From JBDTOX01 sp039933015 (GTDB taxonomy: Bacteria > Pseudomonadota > Gammaproteobacteria > Burkholderiales > Methylophilaceae): a stretch of DNA of 18,786 bases. Location of the stretch: contig JBDTOX010000013.1 of assembly GCA_039933015.1 (NCBI GenBank), forward strand, positions 1 through 18,786, in the 5' to 3' direction. This document shows positions 5,431 through 13,578 of the stretch, one piece after another. The notes under the pieces are model-generated. The model made no database searches. It was not told where the DNA came from and saw only the letters and a program-made list of their open reading frames with translations. Position 1 is the stretch's first letter, and each line of letters begins with the position of its first letter. The translations under genes and the position numbers were made by a program.

Positions 5431-7845
5431 TTAAAATAGTTGGTCGGCCTGCGGCTCGTTACCCGCTTTGGCCCCCGAAGAAGAGCTGGGATGGCCAGGA
5501 ATCGGCGTGAAAGTCGGGGCGCCAGATGGTCCGGAAGGTGCAGCATCAGGGAAGCCCGGAATAGGGGTGAAAGTCTGCTCCAGCTCAGGTGGCGGGAACT
5601 CATTATAGAAATATTCGTAAATTCCACCTTCACTATCTTTTGCCCGTGTGCCAGTCAGCGGATCAATTTTGATGGAGGTAACGCCTTCAGGTGCAGCGTA
5701 ACGTACGTCAGGCGTGCCTTTTAAGGCTGCTGCCATATAATTAATCCAGATGGGTAAAGCTGCCTGTCCGCCAGTTTCCCTGTTGCCGAGCGAGCGTGGC
5801 TGGTCAAAGCCCATCCAGGCTATAGCGACTTGTTTCGGGTTGTACCCAGCGAACCATGCATCAACCTGATTGTTAGTAGTGCCGGTTTTGCCCGCCAGAT
5901 CATAGCGCCCAATTTCCCGGGCCTTGGCTGCGGTACCGATGCGTGCTACATCTTGCATCATGGATGTCATGAGAAACGCATTACGATCATCAATAACGCG
6001 CGGCGCACCCTTGCCAGCTTGATCGAATTTGGTTTGCTCTATCAGTTTGCCTTGGCTATCGACAATTTTGCTGATCAGGTAAGGCCGCACGCGATAACCG
6101 CCGTTGGCAAACACGGCGTAGGCCCCTGCCATTTGCCAGGGAGTAACTGAGCCAGCGCCGAGCGCCATCGCCAAGTAAGGCGGATGGTCTTTGGCTGAGA
6201 AACCGAAGCGGGTGATGTAGTCTCGGGCGTAGTCCACACCAATTGATCGCAGTATGCGAATAGAAACCATGTTTTTCGATTTGGTCAGAGCTGTACGAAG
6301 CCGAATCGGACCATCATATTTATTATCGAAATTGTGTGGCTCCCAAGCTGAGCCACTTCCAGTTTCATCTGCCGAGAGTGAGATTGGCTCATCTTCAATC
6401 ATGCTCGCGGGAGTAAATCCTTTTTCCAGTGAAGCGGAGTAAATAAAGGGCTTGAAACTGGAGCCGGGCTGACGCCAGGCCTGCGTCACGTGATTAAACT
6501 TGTTGCGATTAAAGTCGAAGCCACCGACTAATGCACGTACAGCACCATTCTCTGGGTCTAAAGCTATCAATGCCGATTCTACTTGCGGTAGCTGGGCAAT
6601 TTGCCAGGAGTGATCGCGGTGAAGTACACGTACTACAGCGCCTGCTTTCAGTTTGCGTTTCTCGGGATCTTTTTCATTCAGTGTTTTTTGCACCAGCGCC
6701 AGGCCACTGCCACTGACTTCGATGTTTTCACCATCTTTGGTATGTAGTTGCACTGATTTCGGACTGGCAGCGGTCACCACGGCTGGAATCAGGCCATTGA
6801 ATGCTTCAATCTCATCCAGTGCGTTATCCATCCAGTCGGTGCCGTCTCCCGATATATTCACTGGACGTACAATTTTTTCTGGTCCACGATAGCCATGGCG
6901 CAGGTCGTAATCAAGAATACCTTGCAAGATGGCGCTGTTGGCTGCTTCCTGATTGTGCTTGCGTATCGTGGTGTAAACTTTCAACCCGTTACTGTAAATA
7001 TCATCCTTATAACGTTCATACATGGCCTGGCGTACAATTTCTGCCACATAGTCGGCGGGCAGATCACGAATTTGGCGCGAAACCCGGAAATGATTAGGTT
7101 GATCCAGTGCGGCCTGGTAAGTTTTGTCATCAATAAATTTCAGCTCCTTCATCCTGCGTAACACGTAGCGTTGGCGGGCTTCTGCACGCTTGGGATTGGC
7201 ATAAGGGTTATAGCGTGAAGGAGCTTTAGGCAAGCCTGCCAGCATGGCCGCCTCAGATACGCTTAAATTTGCTAGGGATTTGCCGTAGTACACCTGAGCA
7301 GCTGCTGCAAACCCATAAGAACGTTGGCCCAGATAAATCTGGTTGATGTAAAGCTCGAGAATCTGGTCTTTGCTCAAGCTATGTTCGATTTTGATAGCTA
7401 GCAATGCCTCACTTAATTTGCGCGTGGCGGTTTTTTCACTGGAAAGGAAAAAATTACGCGCAACTTGCATAGTGATTGTGCTCGCACCTTCTTTGAATCC
7501 CCCTGCGCTTAAATTGGCGATTGCTGCCCGCAAAATACCTAGCGTATCTACACCGCCATGCGTATAAAAACGTTCATCTTCTGCTGCCAGAATGGCCTGC
7601 TTGAGTTTGGCCGGTACAGCTTCAATTTTGACAAAAGCGCGTCGTTCTTCACCGAATTCACCAATCAGGTAGCCGTCATCAGAATAGATGCGAAGCGGGA
7701 CCTTGGGATGATAATCAGTAAGGGCCTCAAGCGATGGCAATTCGGGATAAATGAGTGCGGCGGCAAGGCCGATCAGGGCAGCAAACACTAATCCTAGCGT
7801 TACTATGGCAAGGATCAGTAGCTGCCACCATTTTTTTGGGAGCAT
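5431..7845 (-). CDS. mrcA: Penicillin-binding protein 1A (bifunctional transglycosylase/transpeptidase)
   Basis: This class A penicillin-binding protein polymerises and crosslinks peptidoglycan at the outer face of the inner membrane. Numbering from ATG 7845 (804 residues): an N-terminal membrane anchor (about 6-32), then a GT51 glycosyltransferase domain with catalytic Glu89 in AAEDERFYTHGG, GASTITMQVARN and LELYINQIYLGQRSYG. An OB-like insert spans about 320-420. The transpeptidase has Ser462-x-x-Lys (PGSSFK), Ser523-Lys-Asn and Lys653-Thr-Gly. A TTG at 7858-7860 would add five residues; neither start has a clear Shine-Dalgarno sequence. The C-terminal tail is proline-rich and contains TFTPIPG twice. 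Divergence from pilM matches the ponA/pilM arrangement in related bacteria. Confidence 0.96.
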   Translation of the reverse strand: MLPKKWWQLLILAIVTLGLVFAALIGLAAALIYPELPSLEALTDYHPKVPLRIYSDDGYLIGEFGEERRAFVKIEAVPAKLKQAILAAEDERFYTHGGVDTLGILRAAIANLSAGGFKEGASTITMQVARNFFLSSEKTATRKLSEALLAIKIEHSLSKDQILELYINQIYLGQRSYGFAAAAQVYYGKSLANLSVSEAAMLAGLPKAPSRYNPYANPKRAEARQRYVLRRMKELKFIDDKTYQAALDQPNHFRVSRQIRDLPADYVAEIVRQAMYERYKDDIYSNGLKVYTTIRKHNQEAANSAILQGILDYDLRHGYRGPEKIVRPVNISGDGTDWMDNALDEIEAFNGLIPAVVTAASPKSVQLHTKDGENIEVSGSGLALVQKTLNEKDPEKRKLKAGAVVRVLHRDHSWQIAQLPQVESALIALDPENGAVRALVGGFDFNRNKFNHVTQAWRQPGSSFKPFIYSASLEKGFTPASMIEDEPISLSADETGSGSAWEPHNFDNKYDGPIRLRTALTKSKNMVSIRILRSIGVDYARDYITRFGFSAKDHPPYLAMALGAGSVTPWQMAGAYAVFANGGYRVRPYLISKIVDSQGKLIEQTKFDQAGKGAPRVIDDRNAFLMTSMMQDVARIGTAAKAREIGRYDLAGKTGTTNNQVDAWFAGYNPKQVAIAWMGFDQPRSLGNRETGGQAALPIWINYMAAALKGTPDVRYAAPEGVTSIKIDPLTGTRAKDSEGGIYEYFYNEFPPPELEQTFTPIPGFPDAAPSGPSGAPTFTPIPGHPSSSSGAKAGNEPQADQLF

Positions 7846-7881
7846 TTTTGAGCGGTTCAAAATTGAGATGCAGATATAGAC

Positions 7882-7910
7882 ATTATATGTGGCGTAGACA
7901 ATAAATTAAA
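7882..7910 (-). promoter_or_regulatory. Candidate promoter for mrcA
   Basis: On the minus strand a perfect TATAAT (complement of 7882-7887) lies about 15-20 nt before the expected transcript start near 7875. The hexamer 17 bp upstream, TTTAAT (7905-7910), is a weak -35 match. The position just upstream of mrcA fits a divergent promoter arrangement with pilM. Confidence 0.5.
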
Positions 7911-7922
7911 AAGAAAAAATTC

Positions 7923-7972
7923 TTTACACTATTTAATAGTTGTTGCTAGCATTTAAGGTAAATTATTAGTAT
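7923..7972 (+). promoter_or_regulatory. Candidate promoter region for pilMNOPQ
   Basis: Two overlapping sigma70-like pairs lie in AT-rich DNA upstream of pilM: TTTACA (7923-7928) with TAGCAT (7947-7952), 18-bp spacing, and TTGCTA (7943-7948) with TAGTAT (7967-7972), 18-bp spacing. Neither is a close match and I cannot choose between them. The region is shared with the mrcA promoter on the other strand. Confidence 0.35.
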
Positions 7973-8009
7973 TGTGCGTAACTAACCAATACAGAAAGGG
8001 AATTTCAAT

Positions 8010-9080
8010 TTGAAATTCGACTTTTTTACAGATCGCACGCCAGCTTTAATCGGGGTAGATATCTGTTCTACTACCGTAAAAATGGTGGAATTGGCGGATG
8101 GGGGCAAGGGGGCGTACCGCCTTGAGGCTTATACTATTGCACCGCTGACCAAAGATGCAGTGGTGGATGGCAATATCATCGGTCTGGACCAGGTGGCAGA
8201 TGGGATCAGGCGTGCATGGAAGCTGCTGGGGTCCCGTGAAAAGCGCGTGGCTTTAGCGTTGCCTGCTGCTGCGGTGATCAGCAAAAAAGTACTCATGCCA
8301 GCGGGTCTCCGCGAAGAAGATATGGAACTTCAGGTTGAAGCTGAAGCCAATCAATATATTCCATTCTCATTAGATGAAGTCAATATCGATTTTCAAGTAT
8401 TGGGCCCCGCTGCCAATAATCCCGAAGAGGTTGATGTCTTAATCGCCGCCTCACGCAAAGAAAAAATTGAAGATCGTGTCGCTGCTGCTGAAGGTGCGGG
8501 ATTGAAAGTCCTGGTGATGGATGTTGAAACCTACGCTACTGAAGCCGCGTATGCCTTAGCGGCCAATCAATTGCCTAACGGTGGCAAAAATCAAACCGTG
8601 ATGATTATTGATATAGGTGCATCAATGATGCATATCAACGTGCTTCATGATAATCAGTCCGTTTACATACGCGAACAATCTTTTGGCGGCGGCCAATTGA
8701 CGCAGGAAATCCAGCGACGCTTTGGGCTTTCACCGGAAGAGGCCGAAATTGCAAAACGCAAAGGCGGCTTGCCAGATAGCTATGAAACGGAAGTCTTGCA
8801 GCCATTTATTCAGTCATTAGCACTGGAAGTGGCGCGAGCACTGCAATTTTTCACCAGTTCTACCCAATATAACCGTGTTGACCACATCGTGCTTGCGGGT
8901 GGCTGTGCTTCGATCCCTGCAATAGACACGATAGTGCTTGAACGCACACAAGTGAATACGGTAGTGGCCAACCCGTTTAGCGGCATGGCCTTTAATCCGA
9001 GAATTAAGCAACAACAACTTCTTGCAGATGCGCCATCGCTGATGATTGCCTGTGGCCTGGCAATGCGGAGATTTGGCTGA
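8010..9080 (+). CDS. pilM: Type IV pilus assembly protein PilM (actin-like ATPase)
   Basis: PilM is a cytoplasmic actin/FtsA-like protein that binds the N-terminus of PilN and anchors the inner-membrane side of the type IV pilus alignment complex. The 356-residue protein has the family start LIGVDICSTTVKMVEL (phosphate-1 region), a middle phosphate-2 stretch TVMIIDIGASMMHINVL, and the C-terminal adenosine region IVLAGGCASIPAI. The initiation codon is TTG 8010, supported by AAAGGGA at about 7996-8002 with suitable spacing; an in-frame ATG further down would remove conserved sequence. It is the first gene of the operon, and its stop overlaps the pilN start by one base (TGATG). Confidence 0.95.
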   Translation: MKFDFFTDRTPALIGVDICSTTVKMVELADGGKGAYRLEAYTIAPLTKDAVVDGNIIGLDQVADGIRRAWKLLGSREKRVALALPAAAVISKKVLMPAGLREEDMELQVEAEANQYIPFSLDEVNIDFQVLGPAANNPEEVDVLIAASRKEKIEDRVAAAEGAGLKVLVMDVETYATEAAYALAANQLPNGGKNQTVMIIDIGASMMHINVLHDNQSVYIREQSFGGGQLTQEIQRRFGLSPEEAEIAKRKGGLPDSYETEVLQPFIQSLALEVARALQFFTSSTQYNRVDHIVLAGGCASIPAIDTIVLERTQVNTVVANPFSGMAFNPRIKQQQLLADAPSLMIACGLAMRRFG

Positions 9081-9661
9081 TGATACGTATTAACCTGCTA
9101 CCGCACCGGCAGATAAAGCGGGCTGAACGTCAGCGCCAGTTCAATTTGATGTTGGTTGCGGCCGTTGTCGCTGCGGCTGCAATTGTGTTTATGGGGCAGA
9201 CGATTGTTAATACAAGAATAAGTGTACAGGCAGAGCGCAATGCACGCTTAGATGCAGCTAACACCAAGCTGGACAAGGAAATTGCGGAGATCAAGGCGCT
9301 CAAGGATCAAATTCGGGATGTGCTTGATCGCAAGCAGGTTGTGGAGAATTTACAAAGCAATAGGAGCCAGGCAGTCGTGCTGATGGATGAAGTTACGCGG
9401 CAGTTGCCTGAAGGCCTGTATCTGAAAAGTATCAAGCAACAGGAAAATAGTATCAGCCTGGAAGGTGTTGCCGATACCAATGCCAGAATTGCAACATTAG
9501 TGCGTAATTTTTCTTCTTCACAGTGGTTGGAATCCCCTTCTTTAATTGAGATTAAATCGGTAGCTCTTAACAATATCAAACAGAATAATTTTCTACTCAA
9601 TGTAAAGCTTAAAGTTCAACAGCCTGCAACGCCAGAAGACGCGAAAATCAAAGGTAGATGA
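9080..9661 (+). CDS. pilN: Type IV pilus inner-membrane protein PilN
   Basis: PilN is a bitopic inner-membrane protein that pairs with PilO in the periplasm and binds PilM through its cytoplasmic N-terminus. The N-terminal MIRINLLPHR carries the conserved INLLP PilM-binding motif. A single transmembrane helix (about 24-45, rich in Ala and Val) is followed by a coiled-coil stretch (about 50-95) and a small periplasmic ferredoxin-like domain containing LPEGLYLKSIKQ. The length of 193 residues is typical. The ATG at 9080 overlaps the pilM stop, and the pilN stop overlaps pilO by 4 bp, indicating coupled synthesis. Confidence 0.95.
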   Translation: MIRINLLPHRQIKRAERQRQFNLMLVAAVVAAAAIVFMGQTIVNTRISVQAERNARLDAANTKLDKEIAEIKALKDQIRDVLDRKQVVENLQSNRSQAVVLMDEVTRQLPEGLYLKSIKQQENSISLEGVADTNARIATLVRNFSSSQWLESPSLIEIKSVALNNIKQNNFLLNVKLKVQQPATPEDAKIKGR

Positions 9662-10293
9662 GCATGAAGCTGCAAGATCTGAATAACATAGATTTTAAAA
9701 CTGCCGGTAATCTGCCTTTTCCGGTGCAGGCGGTCATGCTGGCAGTTATAGCCTTGCTGCTGGTGGGGGCTGGTTATTGGTTTTTGTGGAGCCCGTCATT
9801 AGATGAACTAGAGCAGGCCAAGCTTAAAGAGGTTGAGCTTAGAAATGTTTTTCTTGCCAAGAAAAAGCAGGCAATCAATCTTGATGCGTACAAACAACAA
9901 ATGGTAGATATTGAACGTACTTTCGGGGCATTGCTGAAGCAGTTGCCCGATAAATCGCAAATGGACGGTTTATTAACCGATATTAATCAAGCGGGCCTTG
10001 AGCGTGGATTGGAGTTCGAATTGTTCAGGCCGGGGCAAGAAAGCATTGCGGAGTTTTATGCCGAAATGCCCATCGCTATTAGAGTGGTTGGCAAATACCA
10101 TGACCTTGGAGATTTTGCTACCGACATTTCTAAACTTTCGCGCATAGTCACTTTAAATAATGTCTCGATTAGCGTGATCGGCAAGGATGGCAAAGATAGT
10201 CGTTTGGCAATGGATGCAATTGCTAAAACTTATCGGTATCTTGATGCTAGTGAAACATCCGGTAAGAAAAACCCCGGCTTACAATCAAAATAA
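9658..10293 (+). CDS. pilO: Type IV pilus inner-membrane protein PilO
   Basis: PilO forms heterodimers with PilN in the periplasm and contacts PilP, transmitting force across the alignment complex. The 211-residue protein has the usual short cytoplasmic N-terminus, one transmembrane helix (about 22-45, QAVMLAVIALLLVGAGYWFL), a coiled coil (about 48-95, beginning LDELEQAKLKEVELRN), and a ferredoxin-like domain with LLTDINQAGLERGLEFELF and IAIRVVGKYHDLGDF. The ATG at 9658 overlaps the pilN stop by 4 bp; a second ATG at 9664 is equally placed for translation. Confidence 0.95.
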   Translation: MSMKLQDLNNIDFKTAGNLPFPVQAVMLAVIALLLVGAGYWFLWSPSLDELEQAKLKEVELRNVFLAKKKQAINLDAYKQQMVDIERTFGALLKQLPDKSQMDGLLTDINQAGLERGLEFELFRPGQESIAEFYAEMPIAIRVVGKYHDLGDFATDISKLSRIVTLNNVSISVIGKDGKDSRLAMDAIAKTYRYLDASETSGKKNPGLQSK

Positions 10294-10353
10294 TGAATCC
10301 TTGGCGAGGATGGAAATGACAATTAATAAAAACTTAAACTCAAGGGGCGCTGA

Positions 10354-10863
10354 GTGAGCATCAGGTGGCTATTGGTTATGCATATATGCCTGCTTTTAAG
10401 CGCCTGTGGCGTAGGTAAAGGGGACGACCTTGATAAGTTTATGCAAGAGGCCGGCAACGATATGCGTAGCAAGGTTGAGCCCCTGCCGGAGGTTAAGCCT
10501 TATTTGCCCGTGCAGTATGATGCTGACGGCACGCTTACAGACCCTTTTAGAGCGCGTAAAGCTGAAGTAACGAAAACCGGGGGGCTGCAGCCCGATATGG
10601 CTCGTCCGAAAGAGCCGCTCGAGGCTTATCCACTCTCCAGCTTGAAATTTGTTGGTTTTTTGTCAAAAGAGAAACTTAAATATGCATTAATCATGACACC
10701 TGATGCCGGTATTCAACCAGTCAGAGTTGGTAACCATATTGGACAGAATTTCGGCAGGGTGACTGCGATTTCAGATAGTGAAGTCAGCGTTAAAGAAATT
10801 GTTCAGGATGACTTGGCGGCCGACTGGGTAGAGCATTCGGCTAGTATTAGTTTGCAAGAATAG
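10354..10863 (+). CDS. pilP: Type IV pilus lipoprotein PilP
   Basis: PilP is a lipoprotein that links the PilN/PilO dimer to the N0/N1 domains of the PilQ secretin. The signal peptide ends in the lipobox LLSAC with Cys18 as the lipidated residue. A flexible, proline-rich stretch (about 40-85) precedes the beta-sandwich domain with LSSLKFVGFLSKEKLKYALI and VRVGNHIGQNFGRV. The protein has 169 residues. GTG 10354 must be at or near the start because an in-frame TGA lies at 10351-10353; AAGGGG at about 10342-10347 gives suitable spacing. A 15-codon reading frame upstream ends by overlapping this start. Confidence 0.94.
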   Translation: MSIRWLLVMHICLLLSACGVGKGDDLDKFMQEAGNDMRSKVEPLPEVKPYLPVQYDADGTLTDPFRARKAEVTKTGGLQPDMARPKEPLEAYPLSSLKFVGFLSKEKLKYALIMTPDAGIQPVRVGNHIGQNFGRVTAISDSEVSVKEIVQDDLAADWVEHSASISLQE

Positions 10864-10873
10864 GGATGGGATC

Positions 10874-12994
10874 GTGAACATAAAAAAATCAATATTAAAG
10901 TTATCTGGCTTGACCAGCGCCTGGTTCATGGTCTTTGCTATGGGATTGATGGCAGCTCCGGCGCTAGCTGAAAGCATGAGCGAAACCGCCAATAAAATTG
11001 AAAAAATAGATTTTTCTTCTTTGCCCGGCGGAAAAGTGGTCATCAAGGTACACACCGCCCTGCCTCTGCAGAACACTCCAGCAAGTTTTACGCTCAATAA
11101 CCCTCCACGCATCGCACTGGACTTTCCAAATACCGGGAACGGGCTAGGCAAAAACCTGCTCAGTGCCGATCTGGGTATGCTTAAAACAGTCAATCTCGCA
11201 GAAGCAAAAGATCGCACCCGCGTGGTGCTGAATCTCGCCAAAGCGACAGCATATACTTCCACTATAAGCGGAAACGATTTGACTATACTTTTGCAATCCG
11301 CTGATGCCGGATCAGCTGTGACGAGTGCTTATACCCGGTTTGCTGAAGTCAAAGTCGAAGATGCAGCACATGCTATTACTAATGTAGATTTTGTTCGTGG
11401 AAAAAATGGCGAAGGCCGCATCATTGTGGATTTGTCCGATGCCTCTGCCGGGATAGATATCCGTCAGCAAGGTAAGACCATATTAATTGATTTTATTAAT
11501 ACGGATATGCCGGCCAAGTTACAGCGTCGCCTGAATGTTACTAATTTCAATACACCTGTTCTTTATGTAGACGCCATGAAGCAGGGTAAAAATACCCGCA
11601 TGGTAATTGAACCACAGGGCAACTGGGAGCAGTCCGCTTATCAGGCGGATAAACGCTTCATTATTGATGTCAGGGCGGTGGTTGAAGACCCGACCAAGCT
11701 GGTTCAGGGCTCCAAGCCCGGGTATGCGGGTGAAAAACTATCACTCAATTTCCAGAATATTGATGTGCGCTCCGTACTGCAAGTAATTGCTGACTTTACC
11801 GGTTTTAATATTGTTACCAGCGATACGGTGACAGGCAGCCTGACATTGCGTTTGAAAGACGTGCCGTGGGATCAGGCGCTGGACATCATTATGCAAAGCA
11901 AGGGCCTGAGCATGCGCAAGACAGGTAACGTTATCTGGATTGCACCAGCAGAAGAAGTTGCTGCCAAAGAAAAGTTATTGCTTGAGGCTACCCAACAAAT
12001 CGACGATCTTGAACCTATGCGTACAGAGGTCTTCACGTTGCGCTATCAAAAGGCAGATGCGCTGAAAAGCCTTATTAGCGATGCTAAACAGAAAATACTT
12101 TCAAAACGTGGCAGTGCGGTCGTGGATGTTAGAACAAATACGCTATTTGTGCAGGATACGCCTCGGCACTTGGAAGATGTGCAGCAAATAATCAACAAAA
12201 TTGATATTGCTGTAAGGCAAGTGATGATTGAGTCGAGATTGGTAATTGCCGACGAGAAATTCGGCAGAAGCCTGGGCGCGCGGTTTGGCGTTCAAAAGCA
12301 ACAGGTGAGTAATTCAGGTAATGGCTACGCTGTAAGTGGCACCGCGGCAACGGCCTCCAGATTGTCAACAAGCCCGACCACATCCCTGGGGGCAGCTACT
12401 GCCAATGATCTGAACGTCAATTTGCCAGTCGCAGGGTCCTTTGGAAACTTTGCGTTTAGTCTTTTCCGCTTGCCAGCTGGCTTCATGTTGAATTTGGAGC
12501 TTTCAGCACTGGAAACCGATAAACGTGGCAAGGTTGTTTCCAGTCCGCGCGTAACTACCGCAAATCAGCAAAAAGCGATAATTGAGCAAGGTACTGAAAT
12601 CCCCTATCAGCAAGCTACCAGCAGTGGCGCCACCAGCGTATCTTTCAAAAAGGCTTCATTAAGCCTGGAAGTGACGCCACAAATAACGCCTGATGAAAAA
12701 ATCATCATGGATCTTGAAGTGAAAAAAGATAGCGTAGGGCAAATTTTTGCAAGTATTCCTTCAATCGACACACAACGAGTACAAACTCAGGTATTGGTGG
12801 CTAATGGTGAGACCGCAGTACTGGGCGGGATTTATCAACAAACTGAACGTAATGACGTCGATAAAGTGCCTTTCCTGGGTGATTTGCCTTTTATTGGCAA
12901 TGCATTTAAACGTCGTATTCGTCAGAATGATAAAACCGAATTGCTGATTTTTATTACACCTAAAGTGATGGATGAAAGCTTGGCTATACGCTAG
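10874..12994 (+). CDS. pilQ: Type IV pilus secretin PilQ
   Basis: PilQ is the outer-membrane secretin through which the pilus is extruded, and in many species DNA is taken up. The 706-residue precursor has a signal peptide ending near AAPALA (about 32). Two AMIN-type domains (about 42-140 and 158-265) are expected to bind peptidoglycan. The STN/N0 domain (about 287-345, LNFQNIDVRSVLQVIADFTG) follows, then the N1 domain (about 383-445) and the secretin core (about 450-700). The C-terminal signature VPFLGDLPFIGNAFK with ELLIFITPKV is intact. A serine/threonine/alanine-rich stretch (about 480-512) is a likely exposed loop. Start is GTG 10874 behind AGGGATGGG. A terminator-like hairpin follows. 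Confidence 0.96.
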   Translation: MNIKKSILKLSGLTSAWFMVFAMGLMAAPALAESMSETANKIEKIDFSSLPGGKVVIKVHTALPLQNTPASFTLNNPPRIALDFPNTGNGLGKNLLSADLGMLKTVNLAEAKDRTRVVLNLAKATAYTSTISGNDLTILLQSADAGSAVTSAYTRFAEVKVEDAAHAITNVDFVRGKNGEGRIIVDLSDASAGIDIRQQGKTILIDFINTDMPAKLQRRLNVTNFNTPVLYVDAMKQGKNTRMVIEPQGNWEQSAYQADKRFIIDVRAVVEDPTKLVQGSKPGYAGEKLSLNFQNIDVRSVLQVIADFTGFNIVTSDTVTGSLTLRLKDVPWDQALDIIMQSKGLSMRKTGNVIWIAPAEEVAAKEKLLLEATQQIDDLEPMRTEVFTLRYQKADALKSLISDAKQKILSKRGSAVVDVRTNTLFVQDTPRHLEDVQQIINKIDIAVRQVMIESRLVIADEKFGRSLGARFGVQKQQVSNSGNGYAVSGTAATASRLSTSPTTSLGAATANDLNVNLPVAGSFGNFAFSLFRLPAGFMLNLELSALETDKRGKVVSSPRVTTANQQKAIIEQGTEIPYQQATSSGATSVSFKKASLSLEVTPQITPDEKIIMDLEVKKDSVGQIFASIPSIDTQRVQTQVLVANGETAVLGGIYQQTERNDVDKVPFLGDLPFIGNAFKRRIRQNDKTELLIFITPKVMDESLAIR

Positions 12995-13029
12995 TCATAT
13001 CTGACAGACTTTAAGGATTCCCTTAAAAT

Positions 13030-13058
13030 GCCCATCATGCAAATGGTGGGCTTTTTTT
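13030..13058 (+). terminator. Terminator-like hairpin between pilQ and aroK
   Basis: An 8-bp stem with one G-T wobble (13030-13037 with 13044-13051) and loop TGCAAA is followed by seven T residues (13052-13058). The aroK ATG begins at the next base, 13059. It can end pilMNOPQ transcripts, at least partly. The downstream arm contains GGTGGG, the only Shine-Dalgarno-like sequence in front of aroK, so folding could also hide the ribosome site. Confidence 0.65.
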
Positions 13059-13577
13059 ATGGCGGAAAATATTTTTTTTGTGGGATTAATGGGGGCGGGT
13101 AAAACCACAATTGGCCGTCTTTTAGCCAAGCATCTGGATAAGGCTTTTTATGATACTGACCACGAGATAGAGCGGCGTACAGGCGTAAAAATACCGCTGA
13201 TTTTTGAAGTGGAAGGTGAGGCTGGCTTTCGCAAGCGTGAAGTTGCCGTGATCGAAGAGCTGAGTCAAATGAAAAACATTGTTTTAGCCACTGGTGGCGG
13301 TGCAGTGTTGATGCAGGAAAATCGCGAAAATCTTAAAAAGCATGGTACGGTAATTTATCTGCGCGCAAATGTGCATGAGTTATGGTTGCGCACTCGCAAT
13401 GATAAAAACCGTCCCTTACTACAGGATGGTGATCCACATGCAAAATTGGAGAAACTTTTCACGGAGCGTGATCCGTTATACAGGGAGGTAGCGACCATCG
13501 TTTTGGATACAGGCGACCAACCCGTGAATGCAGTCGTGCATCATATCGAACAGTTATTAGGTAATCATCAAATTTAA
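13059..13577 (+). CDS. aroK: Shikimate kinase
   Basis: It phosphorylates shikimate with ATP in the chorismate pathway. At 172 residues it has the usual length. The Walker A loop is GLMGAGKTT (Gly9-Thr17, Lys15). Substrate-binding residues are Asp34 in YDTDHEIERR and Arg58 in FRKRE. The TGGGA-like motif follows (LATGGGAVL), then the lid region RTRNDKNRPLL. The ATG at 13059 is required, since the next in-frame candidates (GTG about 13080, ATG about 13089) would remove the first beta strand. The codon sits directly behind the T-run of a hairpin, an unusual placement. aroB starts 1 bp after its stop; pilQ-aroK-aroB order is common in proteobacteria. Confidence 0.96.
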   Translation: MAENIFFVGLMGAGKTTIGRLLAKHLDKAFYDTDHEIERRTGVKIPLIFEVEGEAGFRKREVAVIEELSQMKNIVLATGGGAVLMQENRENLKKHGTVIYLRANVHELWLRTRNDKNRPLLQDGDPHAKLEKLFTERDPLYREVATIVLDTGDQPVNAVVHHIEQLLGNHQI

Positions 13578-13578
13578 A

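Noticed and set aside
12192..12531. Minus-strand open frames inside pilQ
   Set aside because: They are shadows of a strongly conserved secretin gene and have no ribosome sites or recognisable domains.
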